A stretch of 27,963 nucleotides of DNA from JABCZZ01 sp964454545 (lineage in GTDB: Bacteria > Pseudomonadota > Alphaproteobacteria > Rickettsiales > JABCZZ01), in NCBI GenBank assembly GCA_964454545.1, contig CAYVTI010000029.1, positions 1-27,963 of the forward strand, written 5' to 3'. Below, in pieces: positions 6,695 to 15,249 of this stretch; the stretch's first letter is position 1, and each line of letters opens with the position of its first letter. Made by a program: the position numbers and the translations under genes. The notes beneath the pieces are model-generated. The model was not told the DNA's origin. It did not search any database and saw only the letters and a list, made by a program, of their open reading frames with translations.

Positions 6695-8350
6695 ATGCCT
6701 CCTCAGCACGCCACTGGATTGGTACAACCATTAAGAGCTTTTGCCGATGATTACCTGAGATCGAGTAATCATATTAATTCAGCAATAATACGTGAAACAA
6801 TCAGACAAAATCCATATCACTTCAGACCGCTTATAGCTCAAGCACTGGTAAGTATTATGGATGAACAAGAGCGATGCGCACAGCTAGGCATTACTCTCCT
6901 TCCAGACAATCTTTTTGCACAAGAACAAGATTCTATTGAAAGAACATGGGCATCGCTGGATATGTCAGGACTCCGTTTCTTTTTAACAAATTACCAAACG
7001 GAAAAATCGGCATATAAACAGGGATACACCCCTCAGCCTGAGGGCTATTATACAGAATTTGAGAATCGCCAGCATAGTAATATTAACAGAATAGCGCCAT
7101 ACGCCCATGCGGTTTTAGCAGAGATAGAAGCTCTTGCAGCCTATTTAAGTACTCATAACAATCCAGTTACTGCCATGATTAGAAGAACCATTGCAGACAG
7201 GCCTTCTATATTCAGGAAACATATTACCCCTACGGCAACAGAAATAGATCTCTTGGCTTTCCATGTTGAAAGGAAGCCAGAGAGCGAAAGGAGTGATGAT
7301 GAAAAGGCAATCTTATCTACTCACACATATCTCTGTAGTGTCTGGCGACAACTGGATAAGACAGGTTTTCATGAATTTGCTTGTCAGCAAGCTATCGTTA
7401 AAGAAAAAATCGCCAAAATGGAATTCCTTCCATTTCAACTTTTAGAAGAATTAAAATCCAGGGGGTTACCATCAAATCCCAAAGATGCGGTAAATATTTT
7501 TGGCATCGCCGGAGTAAGAAAAGAGTGCGAAGACATATTGAATTTAGAAAGGCTGAAATATGAACAGACACTTGCTCAAAACCACGTCGCAGGCAGAACA
7601 TTACTCGGATTCTGGCAGGCAGTAGAGGCCTACGCTGCATACTGGCACGCATGCGAGGCTACATCATATCATAGGAATAAGACCCCATATGATATATGGT
7701 GGAGTAAATATTCACAACAAGAACAAGAACTACGACTCGGCAGTCAAGAGGAGGAAACACGAGCACAAAAGATCGCTGAAATGGAAGCCGTGATGATTAT
7801 TGAGTCCAAATATAAACTGACTCCTAAAGAAGTTGAAAGAATAGTCAAATCTGCCAGACAAAGTGAGAAAACCTGGGGAGTATCGACTGGTTATCTTCCA
7901 AACAGTAATGCCGCAATATTTAATACACTCATGCATAATGAGGATTACATACGGCAAATCACTAACGAAGGAGTACGGCGAGGGATGTACAAGACTATAG
8001 GCTCCGATCCATCGCTTCCTAGGCTCGATCGTAAAGTAAGTGATAAAATACTTACAGTAATTGCAGCTACAAGAGAACATTCCTTTGAAGCAATTGGAAT
8101 AGTTGCTGAAAGAGCTAACAGAGCTTTGGATGATGGATTTCCAATAGTCTTGCAGGGAGAGCAAATACAGTTCATTATGCGTATTAAAGACAGGTTTTAC
8201 AGTATATCTCTGTCTGAGGTAGAAAGAATATTAGGAATAGAAGGCCATCGAGGTCTGGCACTACAAAGACTAGAAAAGATCGCCATTAGTCCCCAACCAA
8301 CACAGGCATTATTGCCTCAAAAACAGAACATTACGCCGCCTCTTCCTTAA
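6695..8350 (+). CDS. AT-rich 551-aa protein of unknown function with an internal duplication
   Basis: I do not recognise the family. The protein is soluble, with no signal peptide or membrane helix, mostly helical in appearance, and ends in a Pro/Gln-rich tail. Two related units are visible. Residues 29-50 (SAIIRETIRQNP...F) match 159-180 (TAMIRRTIADRP...F), and 84-105 (TWASLDMSGLRFF) match 216-237 (VWRQLDKTGFHEF). That points to a tandem repeat of about 130 residues in the N-terminal half. The C-terminal half (about 365-530) has no visible repeat. GC is low: the block 6781-6840 has 22 G/C in 60, against 37 in 60 at 10981-11040 in guaB. There is no obvious Shine-Dalgarno sequence. Its last 20 bases overlap convergent aspS. 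It is probably horizontally acquired; an effector-like role is speculative. Confidence 0.7.
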   Translation: MPPQHATGLVQPLRAFADDYLRSSNHINSAIIRETIRQNPYHFRPLIAQALVSIMDEQERCAQLGITLLPDNLFAQEQDSIERTWASLDMSGLRFFLTNYQTEKSAYKQGYTPQPEGYYTEFENRQHSNINRIAPYAHAVLAEIEALAAYLSTHNNPVTAMIRRTIADRPSIFRKHITPTATEIDLLAFHVERKPESERSDDEKAILSTHTYLCSVWRQLDKTGFHEFACQQAIVKEKIAKMEFLPFQLLEELKSRGLPSNPKDAVNIFGIAGVRKECEDILNLERLKYEQTLAQNHVAGRTLLGFWQAVEAYAAYWHACEATSYHRNKTPYDIWWSKYSQQEQELRLGSQEEETRAQKIAEMEAVMIIESKYKLTPKEVERIVKSARQSEKTWGVSTGYLPNSNAAIFNTLMHNEDYIRQITNEGVRRGMYKTIGSDPSLPRLDRKVSDKILTVIAATREHSFEAIGIVAERANRALDDGFPIVLQGEQIQFIMRIKDRFYSISLSEVERILGIEGHRGLALQRLEKIAISPQPTQALLPQKQNITPPLP

Positions 8351-10148
8351 TCGCCTTTGCCTTGGGCGAAAGTTGGATATGCAGTTCGCGCAGCTGTTTT
8401 TCCTCGACGAACGCCGGAGCCTGCATCATGAGATCCTCGGCCTTCTGGTTCATCGGGAAGGCGATCACTTCACGGATATTGGGCTCATCCGCAAGCAGCA
8501 TCACCATGCGGTCAACACCCGGGGCTAATCCACCGTGCGGCGGCGCGCCGAACTTGAATGCATTAATCATCGCACCGAAGCGGCTGTCCACAGTTTCCTT
8601 GCCGTAGCCGGCAATCTCAAATGCCTTGTACATGATATCCGGACGGTGGTTACGGATTGCACCACTGGAAAGCTCAATACCGTTGCACACAATGTCATAC
8701 TGGTAAGCCATGATGGAAAGCAGCTTCTGCCTGTCATTGCCTGCGGCCTTGAGCGCATCCATACCGCCCTGCGGCATGGAGAATGGGTTATGGCTGAAGA
8801 TGATTTTCTTTTCCTCTTCGTCCCATTCGTAATACGGGAAATCCACCACCCAGCAGAATTTATAACAATCCTTTTCCAGCAGATCGAGTTCTTCACCCAG
8901 TTTGTTGCGCACCTGCCCTGCCAGCTTGGAAGCAGTCAATTCTTCACCGGAAGCAAAGAACACCGAGTCACCATTTACAAGACCCGCGGTCTTTTTCAAC
9001 TCTTCCAGTTTTTCCGGCGTCAGGAATTTGGCAATCGGGCTCTTGGGAGTGCCGTCTGCGCCAAACGTAATATAAGCAAGCCCGGCAGCGCCGAGGGACT
9101 GCGCATAGGCGATCATCTTATCAAAGAAGCTGCGTGGCTGCTCGGAGGTTTTCGGCGCAGGAATAGCACGTATAACACCGCCGCCTTCCAGCACTTTATT
9201 GAATATACCAAATCCTGAACCCTTGAATACTTCACCCGCGTCGCTGATTTTGATCGGGTTGCGCAGATCCGGCTTGTCGCTGCCAAATTCCAGCATCGCC
9301 TGTTTATACGGAATGCGCGGGAACGGATAGTCCGTCACCTTCTTCTTCGAAAACTCCTTGAACACGCCATGCAACACTGGCTCAATGGCCGCAAACACAT
9401 CGTCCTGCGTAACAAAGCTCATTTCAATATCGAGCTGGTAGAATTCCCCCGGCGAACGGTCCGCGCGCGCATCCTCATCGCGGAAGCAGGGCGCAATCTG
9501 GAAATAACGGTCAAAGCCAGCCACCATCAGCAGCTGCTTGAACATCTGTGGCGCCTGCGGCAGCGCGTAGAACTTGCCCGGATGGATACGGCTTGGAACG
9601 AGATAATCCCGCGCGCCTTCCGGCGAGCTTGCGGTAAGGATGGGGGTCTGGAATTCATTAAACCCCTGCTCCGTCATGCGGCGGCGCAGGCTCGATATCA
9701 CCTGCGAACGCAGCAATATATTCTTATGCAGCTTCTCACGGCGCAGGTCGAGAAAGCGGTAAGTCAGGCGCGTATCTTCGGGATAATCAGCATCGGAATT
9801 GACCTGCAACGGCAACACCTCTGCGGGGGATTCGAGCAGATAGGATTCTACCCCTATTTCAATTTCACCCGTGGCGATTTCCTTGTTCACCGTCTCGGGA
9901 GTACGCTTAAGTACCTTGCCCGTTACGGTAATGACGCTCTCATAACGTTCCGCCGTAAGCGAATCAAACACACCCTTGCCGTTTTCCGAATTAGCCACCA
10001 GCTGGGTAACGCCGTAATGGTCGCGCAGGTCGATAAACAGCAGGTGCCCGTGGTCGCGCTTGCGGTGTATCCACCCGGAAAGTTTTACGGTTTCTCCGAC
10101 GTTTGCCGCCCTAAGCGCGGCACAGGTATGGCTTCTGAACTGGTGCAT
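8331..10148 (-). CDS. aspS: Aspartate--tRNA ligase (probably non-discriminating)
   Basis: This class IIb aminoacyl-tRNA synthetase charges tRNA-Asp and, in non-discriminating forms, tRNA-Asn. The product has 605 residues. It has the N-terminal OB anticodon-binding domain (GWIHRKRDHGHLLFIDLRD), the ALPQAPQMFKQ amino-acid site, motif 2 (FRDEDARADRSPGEF), a bacterial GAD-type insertion, and motif 3 (GLAPGVDRMVML). I moved the start from the longest frame (10217) to the ATG at 10146-10148. A good promoter lies at 10176-10204, inside the upstream extension, and a GAAAG precedes this ATG. His after RKRD, where discriminating enzymes usually have Leu, suggests the non-discriminating type that works with GatCAB. 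That specificity is inferred. Confidence 0.95.
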   Translation of the reverse strand: MHQFRSHTCAALRAANVGETVKLSGWIHRKRDHGHLLFIDLRDHYGVTQLVANSENGKGVFDSLTAERYESVITVTGKVLKRTPETVNKEIATGEIEIGVESYLLESPAEVLPLQVNSDADYPEDTRLTYRFLDLRREKLHKNILLRSQVISSLRRRMTEQGFNEFQTPILTASSPEGARDYLVPSRIHPGKFYALPQAPQMFKQLLMVAGFDRYFQIAPCFRDEDARADRSPGEFYQLDIEMSFVTQDDVFAAIEPVLHGVFKEFSKKKVTDYPFPRIPYKQAMLEFGSDKPDLRNPIKISDAGEVFKGSGFGIFNKVLEGGGVIRAIPAPKTSEQPRSFFDKMIAYAQSLGAAGLAYITFGADGTPKSPIAKFLTPEKLEELKKTAGLVNGDSVFFASGEELTASKLAGQVRNKLGEELDLLEKDCYKFCWVVDFPYYEWDEEEKKIIFSHNPFSMPQGGMDALKAAGNDRQKLLSIMAYQYDIVCNGIELSSGAIRNHRPDIMYKAFEIAGYGKETVDSRFGAMINAFKFGAPPHGGLAPGVDRMVMLLADEPNIREVIAFPMNQKAEDLMMQAPAFVEEKQLRELHIQLSPKAKAIKEEAA

Positions 10149-10175
10149 GGTCTTTCTATCGTTTATTTTTGGGGA

Positions 10176-10204
10176 TGTATAATCGATAGCAGGCAATGAA
10201 ACAA
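10176..10204 (-). promoter_or_regulatory. Candidate promoter of aspS
   Basis: On the minus strand TTGTTT (10199-10204) and TATACA (10176-10181) are separated by exactly 17 bases. Transcription would start near 10169, giving a leader of about 20 bases before the ATG at 10148. This argues against the upstream in-frame ATG at 10217, which would lie outside the transcript. Confidence 0.55.
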
Positions 10205-10274
10205 GCGTAATTCTCATAACTTAGCCTAGACATTGCAGCACAGATAGGCTATAAGCCCGAAAAGTCTAAAGGTA

Positions 10275-10302
10275 TGACACTGTTACCAAAGATTTTATAT
10301 AT
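10275..10302 (+). promoter_or_regulatory. Candidate guaB promoter straddling the left end of the inverted-repeat element
   Basis: ATGACA at 10275-10280 (five of six to the -35 consensus) and TATATA at 10297-10302 are 16 bases apart. The -35 begins just outside the element and ends inside its terminal repeat. If used, transcription would begin near 10310, so both hairpin arms would form a leader RNA of about 240 bases before guaB. Confidence 0.35.
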
Positions 10303-10544
10303 GCCTGCGACACAGGATATTTTTGTAATGGCTAGGAAGACAACACAGAGCGTAGCGGAGTCTACGGTCAAGTTGTCTGACACCGCCATTACAAAAATAG
10401 CCGTGTCCCTTCGGGTTGCATTCCCGTAGGCCCCCGCGGCGTTACAAGGCTTGCAGATATGAATAACTATCTGTCGCGCCTTGTGCCTTGCGGATTACCT
10501 ACGGGAATGCAACGCAGATACATAAAACCTTTGGTAACAGTGTC
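10277..10544. repeat. 268-bp nested inverted-repeat element (three-way-junction fold) at the guaB start
   Basis: The ends are perfect 16-base inverted repeats, 10277-10292 (GACACTGTTACCAAAG) and 10529-10544. They continue imperfectly inward through TTTTAT/ATAAAA and CTGCG/CGCAG. Inside lie two separate hairpins. Arm A (10310-10407) pairs GACAC/GTGTC, a 12-base stem TTTTGTAATGGC (10321-10332) with 10385-10396, AGACAAC (10338-10344) with 10372-10378, and CGTAG (10351-10355) with 10362-10366. Arm B (10415-10513) pairs a perfect 16-base stem GTTGCATTCCCGTAGG (10415-10430) with 10498-10513, ACAAGGC (10444-10450) with 10478-10484, and CAGATA (10454-10459) with 10468-10473. The element could be a MITE-like palindromic insertion or a structured guaB leader RNA. 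It ends four bases before the guaB ATG. Confidence 0.85.
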
Positions 10545-10548
10545 TAAT

Positions 10549-12012
10549 ATGGAATTTGTTGATGCCCTGACGTTTGATGACGTCCTCCTGAAACCTAACG
10601 CTTCCTCTGTCCTGCCCAACGAAGCTGATACCACTACCCGCCTGACCCGCAAGATAAAACTGGGCATTCCGCTCATCTCCGCCGCCATGGATACGGTAAC
10701 GGAAAGCGCCCTTGCCATCGCGATGGCGCAGAACGGCGGCATCGGCTGCATTCACAAGAACCTTTCCGTGAAGGCGCAGGCCGACGAAGTGCGCAAGGTA
10801 AAGAAATTTGAATCCGGCATGGTAATCAATCCGGTGACCATTCATCCCGATGCCACCCTGTCACAGGCGCTCAACCTGATGAAGGAAAACCGCATTTCCG
10901 GCATTCCTGTCGTGGAGCCAAAGAGCGGAAAGCTGGTCGGGATTCTTACTAACCGCGACGTGCGCTTTGCATCCAATCCCAGGCAGCCGGTGCGCGAACT
11001 CATGACTAAGAAGCTGGTGACGGTGCGCGAAGGCGTAGACCGCACGGAGGCCAAGAAACTGCTCCACCAGCACCGTATAGAAAAACTGCTGGTCGTGGAC
11101 GGGAAATTTCGCTGCATCGGCCTGATCACAGTCAAGGACATAGAAAAAGCCCGCCTGTTCCCGATGGCATCCAAGGACTCCCTTGGCCGCCTGAGAGTGG
11201 CAGCCGCCGTCGGCACCGGACAAGACGGTATGGCACGCGCCGAAGCGCTTATTGATGCGGAAGTCGATGCCGTCATCGTCGATACCGCCCACGGCCATTC
11301 CAAAGGCGTACTGGACACGGTGAAAGCAATAAAATCACGCTTTAAAGACGATGTGCAGGTCATCGCTGGGAATATTGCCACGAAGGAAGGCGCAGAAGCT
11401 TTAATCAAGGCAGGCGCGGATGCGGTAAAAGTGGGCATAGGCCCAGGCTCCATCTGCACCACGCGCATTGTTGCGGGTGTCGGCGTGCCACAGCTTTCCG
11501 CTATCATGGATGTGTATGGCATCGCGAGAAAACATTCCGTTCCCGTCATCGCTGATGGCGGCATCAAATATTCAGGCGATCTGGCCAAGGCAATCGCCGC
11601 CGGGGCCGATTGCGCCATGCTCGGCTCGCTGTTCGCAGGCGCGGAGGAAGCGCCTGGAGAAGTCGTCCTGTATCAGGGCAGATCGTATAAAGCCTATCGC
11701 GGTATGGGTTCCGTAGGGGCCATGGCGCGCGGCTCCGCCGACCGTTATTTTCAACAGGAAATAAGTGACAGCTTGAAATTAGTACCCGAAGGGGTGGAAG
11801 GCCGGGTACCCTTCAAAGGCCCGGTGTCCGGCGTCATCCACCAGCTGGTTGGCGGGTTGAAGTCGGCGATGGGCTACACCGGAAACGCCACCATTGAGGA
11901 GCTGCAGGCCAACCGCGAGTTCGTTCGCATCACTAACGCGGGACTTTCCGAATCCCACGCGCATGATATCATCATAACGCATGAAGCGCCTAATTACAGG
12001 CGCGAAGGATAA
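10549..12012 (+). CDS. guaB: Inosine-5'-monophosphate dehydrogenase
   Basis: GuaB oxidises IMP to XMP with NAD+, the committed step of GMP synthesis. With the start used here the protein has 487 residues, the family norm. It starts MEFVDALTFDDVLLKP. A pair of CBS domains sits at about 95-210, and the catalytic loop is GPGSICTTR with the active Cys at residue 303. GGIKYSGD and YRGMGSVGAM bind phosphate and form the flap. The longest frame begins 30 codons earlier at 10459. That extension is encoded by arm B and the right terminal repeat of the inverted-repeat element and is not part of known GuaB, so I use the ATG at 10549. There is no clear Shine-Dalgarno sequence before it; the right terminal repeat ends four bases upstream. 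Confidence 0.95.
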   Translation: MEFVDALTFDDVLLKPNASSVLPNEADTTTRLTRKIKLGIPLISAAMDTVTESALAIAMAQNGGIGCIHKNLSVKAQADEVRKVKKFESGMVINPVTIHPDATLSQALNLMKENRISGIPVVEPKSGKLVGILTNRDVRFASNPRQPVRELMTKKLVTVREGVDRTEAKKLLHQHRIEKLLVVDGKFRCIGLITVKDIEKARLFPMASKDSLGRLRVAAAVGTGQDGMARAEALIDAEVDAVIVDTAHGHSKGVLDTVKAIKSRFKDDVQVIAGNIATKEGAEALIKAGADAVKVGIGPGSICTTRIVAGVGVPQLSAIMDVYGIARKHSVPVIADGGIKYSGDLAKAIAAGADCAMLGSLFAGAEEAPGEVVLYQGRSYKAYRGMGSVGAMARGSADRYFQQEISDSLKLVPEGVEGRVPFKGPVSGVIHQLVGGLKSAMGYTGNATIEELQANREFVRITNAGLSESHAHDIIITHEAPNYRREG

Positions 12013-12085
12013 ACTTCCCCTCTTAACAAAATAGCGGAAGTGCTTTAAGATAGAAGACATCGACGCATTATGCTGCGAAAATATT

Positions 12086-14815
12086 TCAGCCGCCGAAACT
12101 ACTCTTGCTGCCCGTCATATACCGCTTATCCAGCGGCGGAAGCCATTCCATGAGCATGTTGCGGAGCGCCGCTTTACGTAAGGGTTTGGTGAGATAATCG
12201 TTCATACCCGACTCGAGGCATCTTTCCCTGTCCCCTTTCATGGCGTTCGCGGTAAGCGCGATGACAGGCGTATTGGGTATCTCGCCCTGCTCTTTCATCC
12301 GGCGCAGAATGGAACTTGCCTCAAAACCATCCATCTCCGGCATCTGGCAGTCCATCAGGATGAGATCGAAAATACGTTTCCTGACAATCTCGACAGCTTC
12401 CTCACCACTGCATACTGCCGTAGGACGGCAGGAAAAATTTTCCAGCAGCTTGACGCCCAGATCGCGGTTCGGCCTGTTGTCTTCCACCAGCAATATCTCT
12501 GCGTTCTTAAGGAACGTATTATCCTCCACCTGCTTTTGCGTATCCTGCCTGCGGAAAGCAGCTACAGGCGTAAGCATGCTAAGTATTTTTCCGGTCTTTT
12601 CCGCCGCGAATATGGTCTCCAGTATGCTGACGAGCTGCGCTTTCCTTACCGGCTTGGTGAGATAGGCATCGCATCCGCTGCTTGCGAATATCTGCGCGTA
12701 TCCCTTTTCCGCGAGCGCCGTCACCATGACGATATGCATCTGAGGGCACAGTTCCTTCGCGCGCTTTGTAAAGGCATCGCTTTCCATCTCGGGCATGAGA
12801 TAATCCGTGACCAGCAGATCATATGGCATCCCATTTCCTCTGGCATCTGACAACATTCCAAGCGCTGTCCTGAAATTATCCGTACCTGCGGAAACTATCC
12901 CAACGCTCGCCAGCTGCTCCGCTAATATTTTCCGGCTAGGAGCTATGTCGTCGACGATAAGCGCCTTCTTTCCTTCCAGCAGGCGTCCGGAAGACTTCTC
13001 TGTCTCATCTTCCCGGTTATCCCGATCCAGTTTCAGATTCACAGTAAAGCTGAATGTCGATCCTTTACCATATACGCTCTCGGCAGTCACTTCTCCCTCC
13101 ATCATCCTTGCAAGCTGCCTGCAGATGGATAGCCCAAGGCCGGTGCCGCCGAACTTGCGGGTGGTGGAGGCATCCGCCTGGGTGAATTTATCGAAAATCA
13201 TGCTCAGCTTATTGGCCGGGATGCCGATGCCTGTATCCTCCACGGAAATCTTTATCTTCACCGTATCTTCGGGCACAGCTTCACCAAGCCGCTGCGCTGA
13301 TATCAGAATATACCCTTCCTGCGTAAACTTGATCGCATTATTAATCAGGTTAGCGAGAATCTGCCTGACGCGTATGACATCGCCAATGACGTGGCGCGGC
13401 ATCCCGGCAGCAAAGTGCGTGAGCAGCTCCAGCTGTCTCTCTTTCTCCCTGGCTTTCGGCGCAAACAGCTCGATCGTGTCTTCTATAGCCGCCTGCAGGT
13501 CGAAAGGGATGGGATCCAGTTCCAGCTTGCCGGATTCGATCTTGGAGAAATCCAGCATGTCATTGATAAGCTCAAGCATAGTCTCGCCGGAACTGAGTAT
13601 GGTATGGATATTATTCTCCTGCTGCAATGTCAGTTCCGTTTCCAGAACCAGCTCCGCCATCCCGATCATGCTGTTGAGCGGCGTGCGCATCTCATGGCTC
13701 ATATTGGCGAGAAAATCACTCTTCGCCCTGTTCGCCGCTTCCGCTGCCTCTTTCGCATGCAGCAAATCAATGCTGCGCGCCTGCAGCTGGTTGCTGGTAT
13801 ATAAAAGCTCCAAGGTACGCTCGCGCACAGTCTGCTCGGTACGCACATTCTGCCCTATCAAGTGGAACAGAAACGCTCCCGTCATGCCCGTGAGCGCCAG
13901 GCATGTGGCCATGACAATCCACGGAGCAACGGTATTCGCTTTCTTGATGTATTCGCTGGTGGGAACGAACACTACTTTCCACTGCCGTGAAAACAGGTGA
14001 ATGGTTTCGGCGTAAGAAAACGCGGCGGTGTTGCGAATCATCTCCGAGTTCGTCACCTTGTGATAAAGAAATGCCTTGCTCATGAACTCATTGGGCTTGC
14101 CATAGAACATCCGCTCCGTTCCATCACGATGGACATCGAAAATATATTCCATGGAGCCGCTAAAGCCTTCATAATTTCTTATAGTATCAAAGCGGGTCCC
14201 TGGATCGAGCAAGGCAACAATCGCCTCCTGCGCCTTCCCATTCTGCACGAGGGGAAAGATGATGGCGATCTTGCTGCTCTTTTCTGTGCCGTCAGGCAGC
14301 ATAACTGGGCGCGTTGCCTCCGGCTTTTTAGCAATAATGCTTTTGACAATTTCCATCCGCAGCAGCGCGTGCCTGAGCAAAGCATCCGGATCGCTTCCCC
14401 GCGTAACGGCGGAAACAACCCTGGTATTCCTAGGCGCTTCATCGTCCAGCTTCACCAGATAAATACCGTTGAAAACATCACGTTCGATCGTGTGATTCAC
14501 CAGAGTATGAAACAGGCTTTCCTCGGATACGGGATCGGCTGTGCTAAGGAATCTGGAGAGCTTCTCGACCTCATTGACATTAAGCGACAGCCAGTCCTTG
14601 AACATGTTAACCTGGAGCCTGCTGTCGCTTCTAAATTCTTTTTCCAGCTCCTTCGTATTCATGTTGAGCATCAGCACGAACATGAAAATGGCCACGATCA
14701 CCCCTAAGAAGATGATAATAGTCGGAAGCTTGTACTTATTGATTTCGTCCTGGTATTGATTCAGCAATTTCCTGGACGAAACTATATCAGAAAGATGTGC
14801 AGTATCTGGCGACAT
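12086..14815 (-). CDS. Hybrid sensor histidine kinase with CHASE-like periplasmic domain and two receivers
   Basis: The 909-residue inner-membrane protein has a transmembrane helix (about 31-51) and a periplasmic sensor (52-296), CHASE-like in pattern (NGIYLVKL, RPVMLPDG, AIIFPLV). A second helix follows (298-320), then a coiled linker and HisKA with H374 (ANMSHEMRTPLNSM). The ATPase domain has N-box NLINNAIKF, EDTGIGIP and GGTGLGLS. Receiver 1 has D671 and K721; receiver 2 has D822 and K877. Both receivers keep the phospho-acceptor Asp and the conserved Lys. No Hpt domain is fused, so onward relay would need a separate Hpt protein. AGAGG lies eight bases before the ATG. It follows the ethylene-receptor-like gene by 11 bases and is very likely co-transcribed with it. 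The signal it senses is unknown. Confidence 0.9.
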   Translation of the reverse strand: MSPDTAHLSDIVSSRKLLNQYQDEINKYKLPTIIIFLGVIVAIFMFVLMLNMNTKELEKEFRSDSRLQVNMFKDWLSLNVNEVEKLSRFLSTADPVSEESLFHTLVNHTIERDVFNGIYLVKLDDEAPRNTRVVSAVTRGSDPDALLRHALLRMEIVKSIIAKKPEATRPVMLPDGTEKSSKIAIIFPLVQNGKAQEAIVALLDPGTRFDTIRNYEGFSGSMEYIFDVHRDGTERMFYGKPNEFMSKAFLYHKVTNSEMIRNTAAFSYAETIHLFSRQWKVVFVPTSEYIKKANTVAPWIVMATCLALTGMTGAFLFHLIGQNVRTEQTVRERTLELLYTSNQLQARSIDLLHAKEAAEAANRAKSDFLANMSHEMRTPLNSMIGMAELVLETELTLQQENNIHTILSSGETMLELINDMLDFSKIESGKLELDPIPFDLQAAIEDTIELFAPKAREKERQLELLTHFAAGMPRHVIGDVIRVRQILANLINNAIKFTQEGYILISAQRLGEAVPEDTVKIKISVEDTGIGIPANKLSMIFDKFTQADASTTRKFGGTGLGLSICRQLARMMEGEVTAESVYGKGSTFSFTVNLKLDRDNREDETEKSSGRLLEGKKALIVDDIAPSRKILAEQLASVGIVSAGTDNFRTALGMLSDARGNGMPYDLLVTDYLMPEMESDAFTKRAKELCPQMHIVMVTALAEKGYAQIFASSGCDAYLTKPVRKAQLVSILETIFAAEKTGKILSMLTPVAAFRRQDTQKQVEDNTFLKNAEILLVEDNRPNRDLGVKLLENFSCRPTAVCSGEEAVEIVRKRIFDLILMDCQMPEMDGFEASSILRRMKEQGEIPNTPVIALTANAMKGDRERCLESGMNDYLTKPLRKAALRNMLMEWLPPLDKRYMTGSKSSFGG

Positions 14816-14826
14816 GGCATATACCT

Positions 14827-15249
14827 CTATCCATTGCCTGCATTATTCTCTTTGTTTTCTTTTTCTTCTAGCATTTTCATATGATCAAATGCCCGCAACA
14901 CTTTAGGAACAACAGGAAGGATAAGTATAGCCGATGCTATGGAGACTGCGGCAGTTATCGCTTTTACTATAGCCTCAACCCAATATATGCCTACCCAAAT
15001 GGTCCAGATTTCAAACACATGCGTCGTGCCGCACATAAAAATAAACGCGGAGAACATCGCAATTACCCACTTATAAGGGATATTCCTGCGCTTGCGTATG
15101 ATATAGAGCAGCGTCAGCGGAATAGAGTAATAGGCGACGACAATAGTAACATCAGAAATCACCTGCAGCCATAAAAGCCCCGGCCGCCAGAGGATGCAAT
15201 CTCCGTGCGGCATGAAAGTTTCCGATGATATCAGCTCCCAAAACGACAT
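14827..15249 (-). CDS. Free-standing ethylene-receptor-like (ETR1-type) membrane sensor domain
   Basis: The 140-residue protein consists almost only of the N-terminal membrane domain of plant ETR1 and cyanobacterial Slr1212. Numbered from the upstream ATG at 15255, Asp35 (QVISD), Tyr42 (VAYYSIP), Ile72, Cys75 and His79 (FMCGTTH) have exactly the spacing of ETR1 Asp25, Tyr32, Ile62, Cys65 and His69. Those Cys and His coordinate Cu(I) for ethylene binding. The N-terminal PHGDCILWRPGLLW is typical of bacterial homologues. Three membrane helices are followed by a short charged tail of about 20 residues, with no kinase domain. I prefer the second ATG (15249): AAAGG is six bases before it but abuts the first. 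The hybrid kinase follows 11 bases downstream. Ethylene binding is inferred from residues. Confidence 0.85.
   Translation of the reverse strand: MSFWELISSETFMPHGDCILWRPGLLWLQVISDVTIVVAYYSIPLTLLYIIRKRRNIPYKWVIAMFSAFIFMCGTTHVFEIWTIWVGIYWVEAIVKAITAAVSIASAILILPVVPKVLRAFDHMKMLEEKENKENNAGNG

Noticed and set aside
9369..10199. Plus-strand frame of 276 codons opposite aspS
   Set aside because: Antisense shadow of a core gene; its composition follows the aspS codon pattern.
10149..10217. Twenty-three-codon N-terminal extension of AspRS
   Set aside because: A good promoter lies within it and the ATG at 10148 matches the usual start of the anticodon-binding domain.
10459..10548. Thirty-codon N-terminal extension of GuaB
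   Set aside because: It is encoded wholly by hairpin arm B and the right terminal repeat of the inverted-repeat element. Known GuaB begins at the MEFVDALTFDD equivalent.
12013..12085. Intrinsic terminator after guaB
   Set aside because: Only a weak ACTTCC/GGAAGT pairing with a long loop and no T-run.
12807..14000. Long plus-strand frame (397 codons) opposite the hybrid kinase
   Set aside because: Serine-rich shadow translation of a well-supported gene; no ribosome-binding site or recognisable domain.
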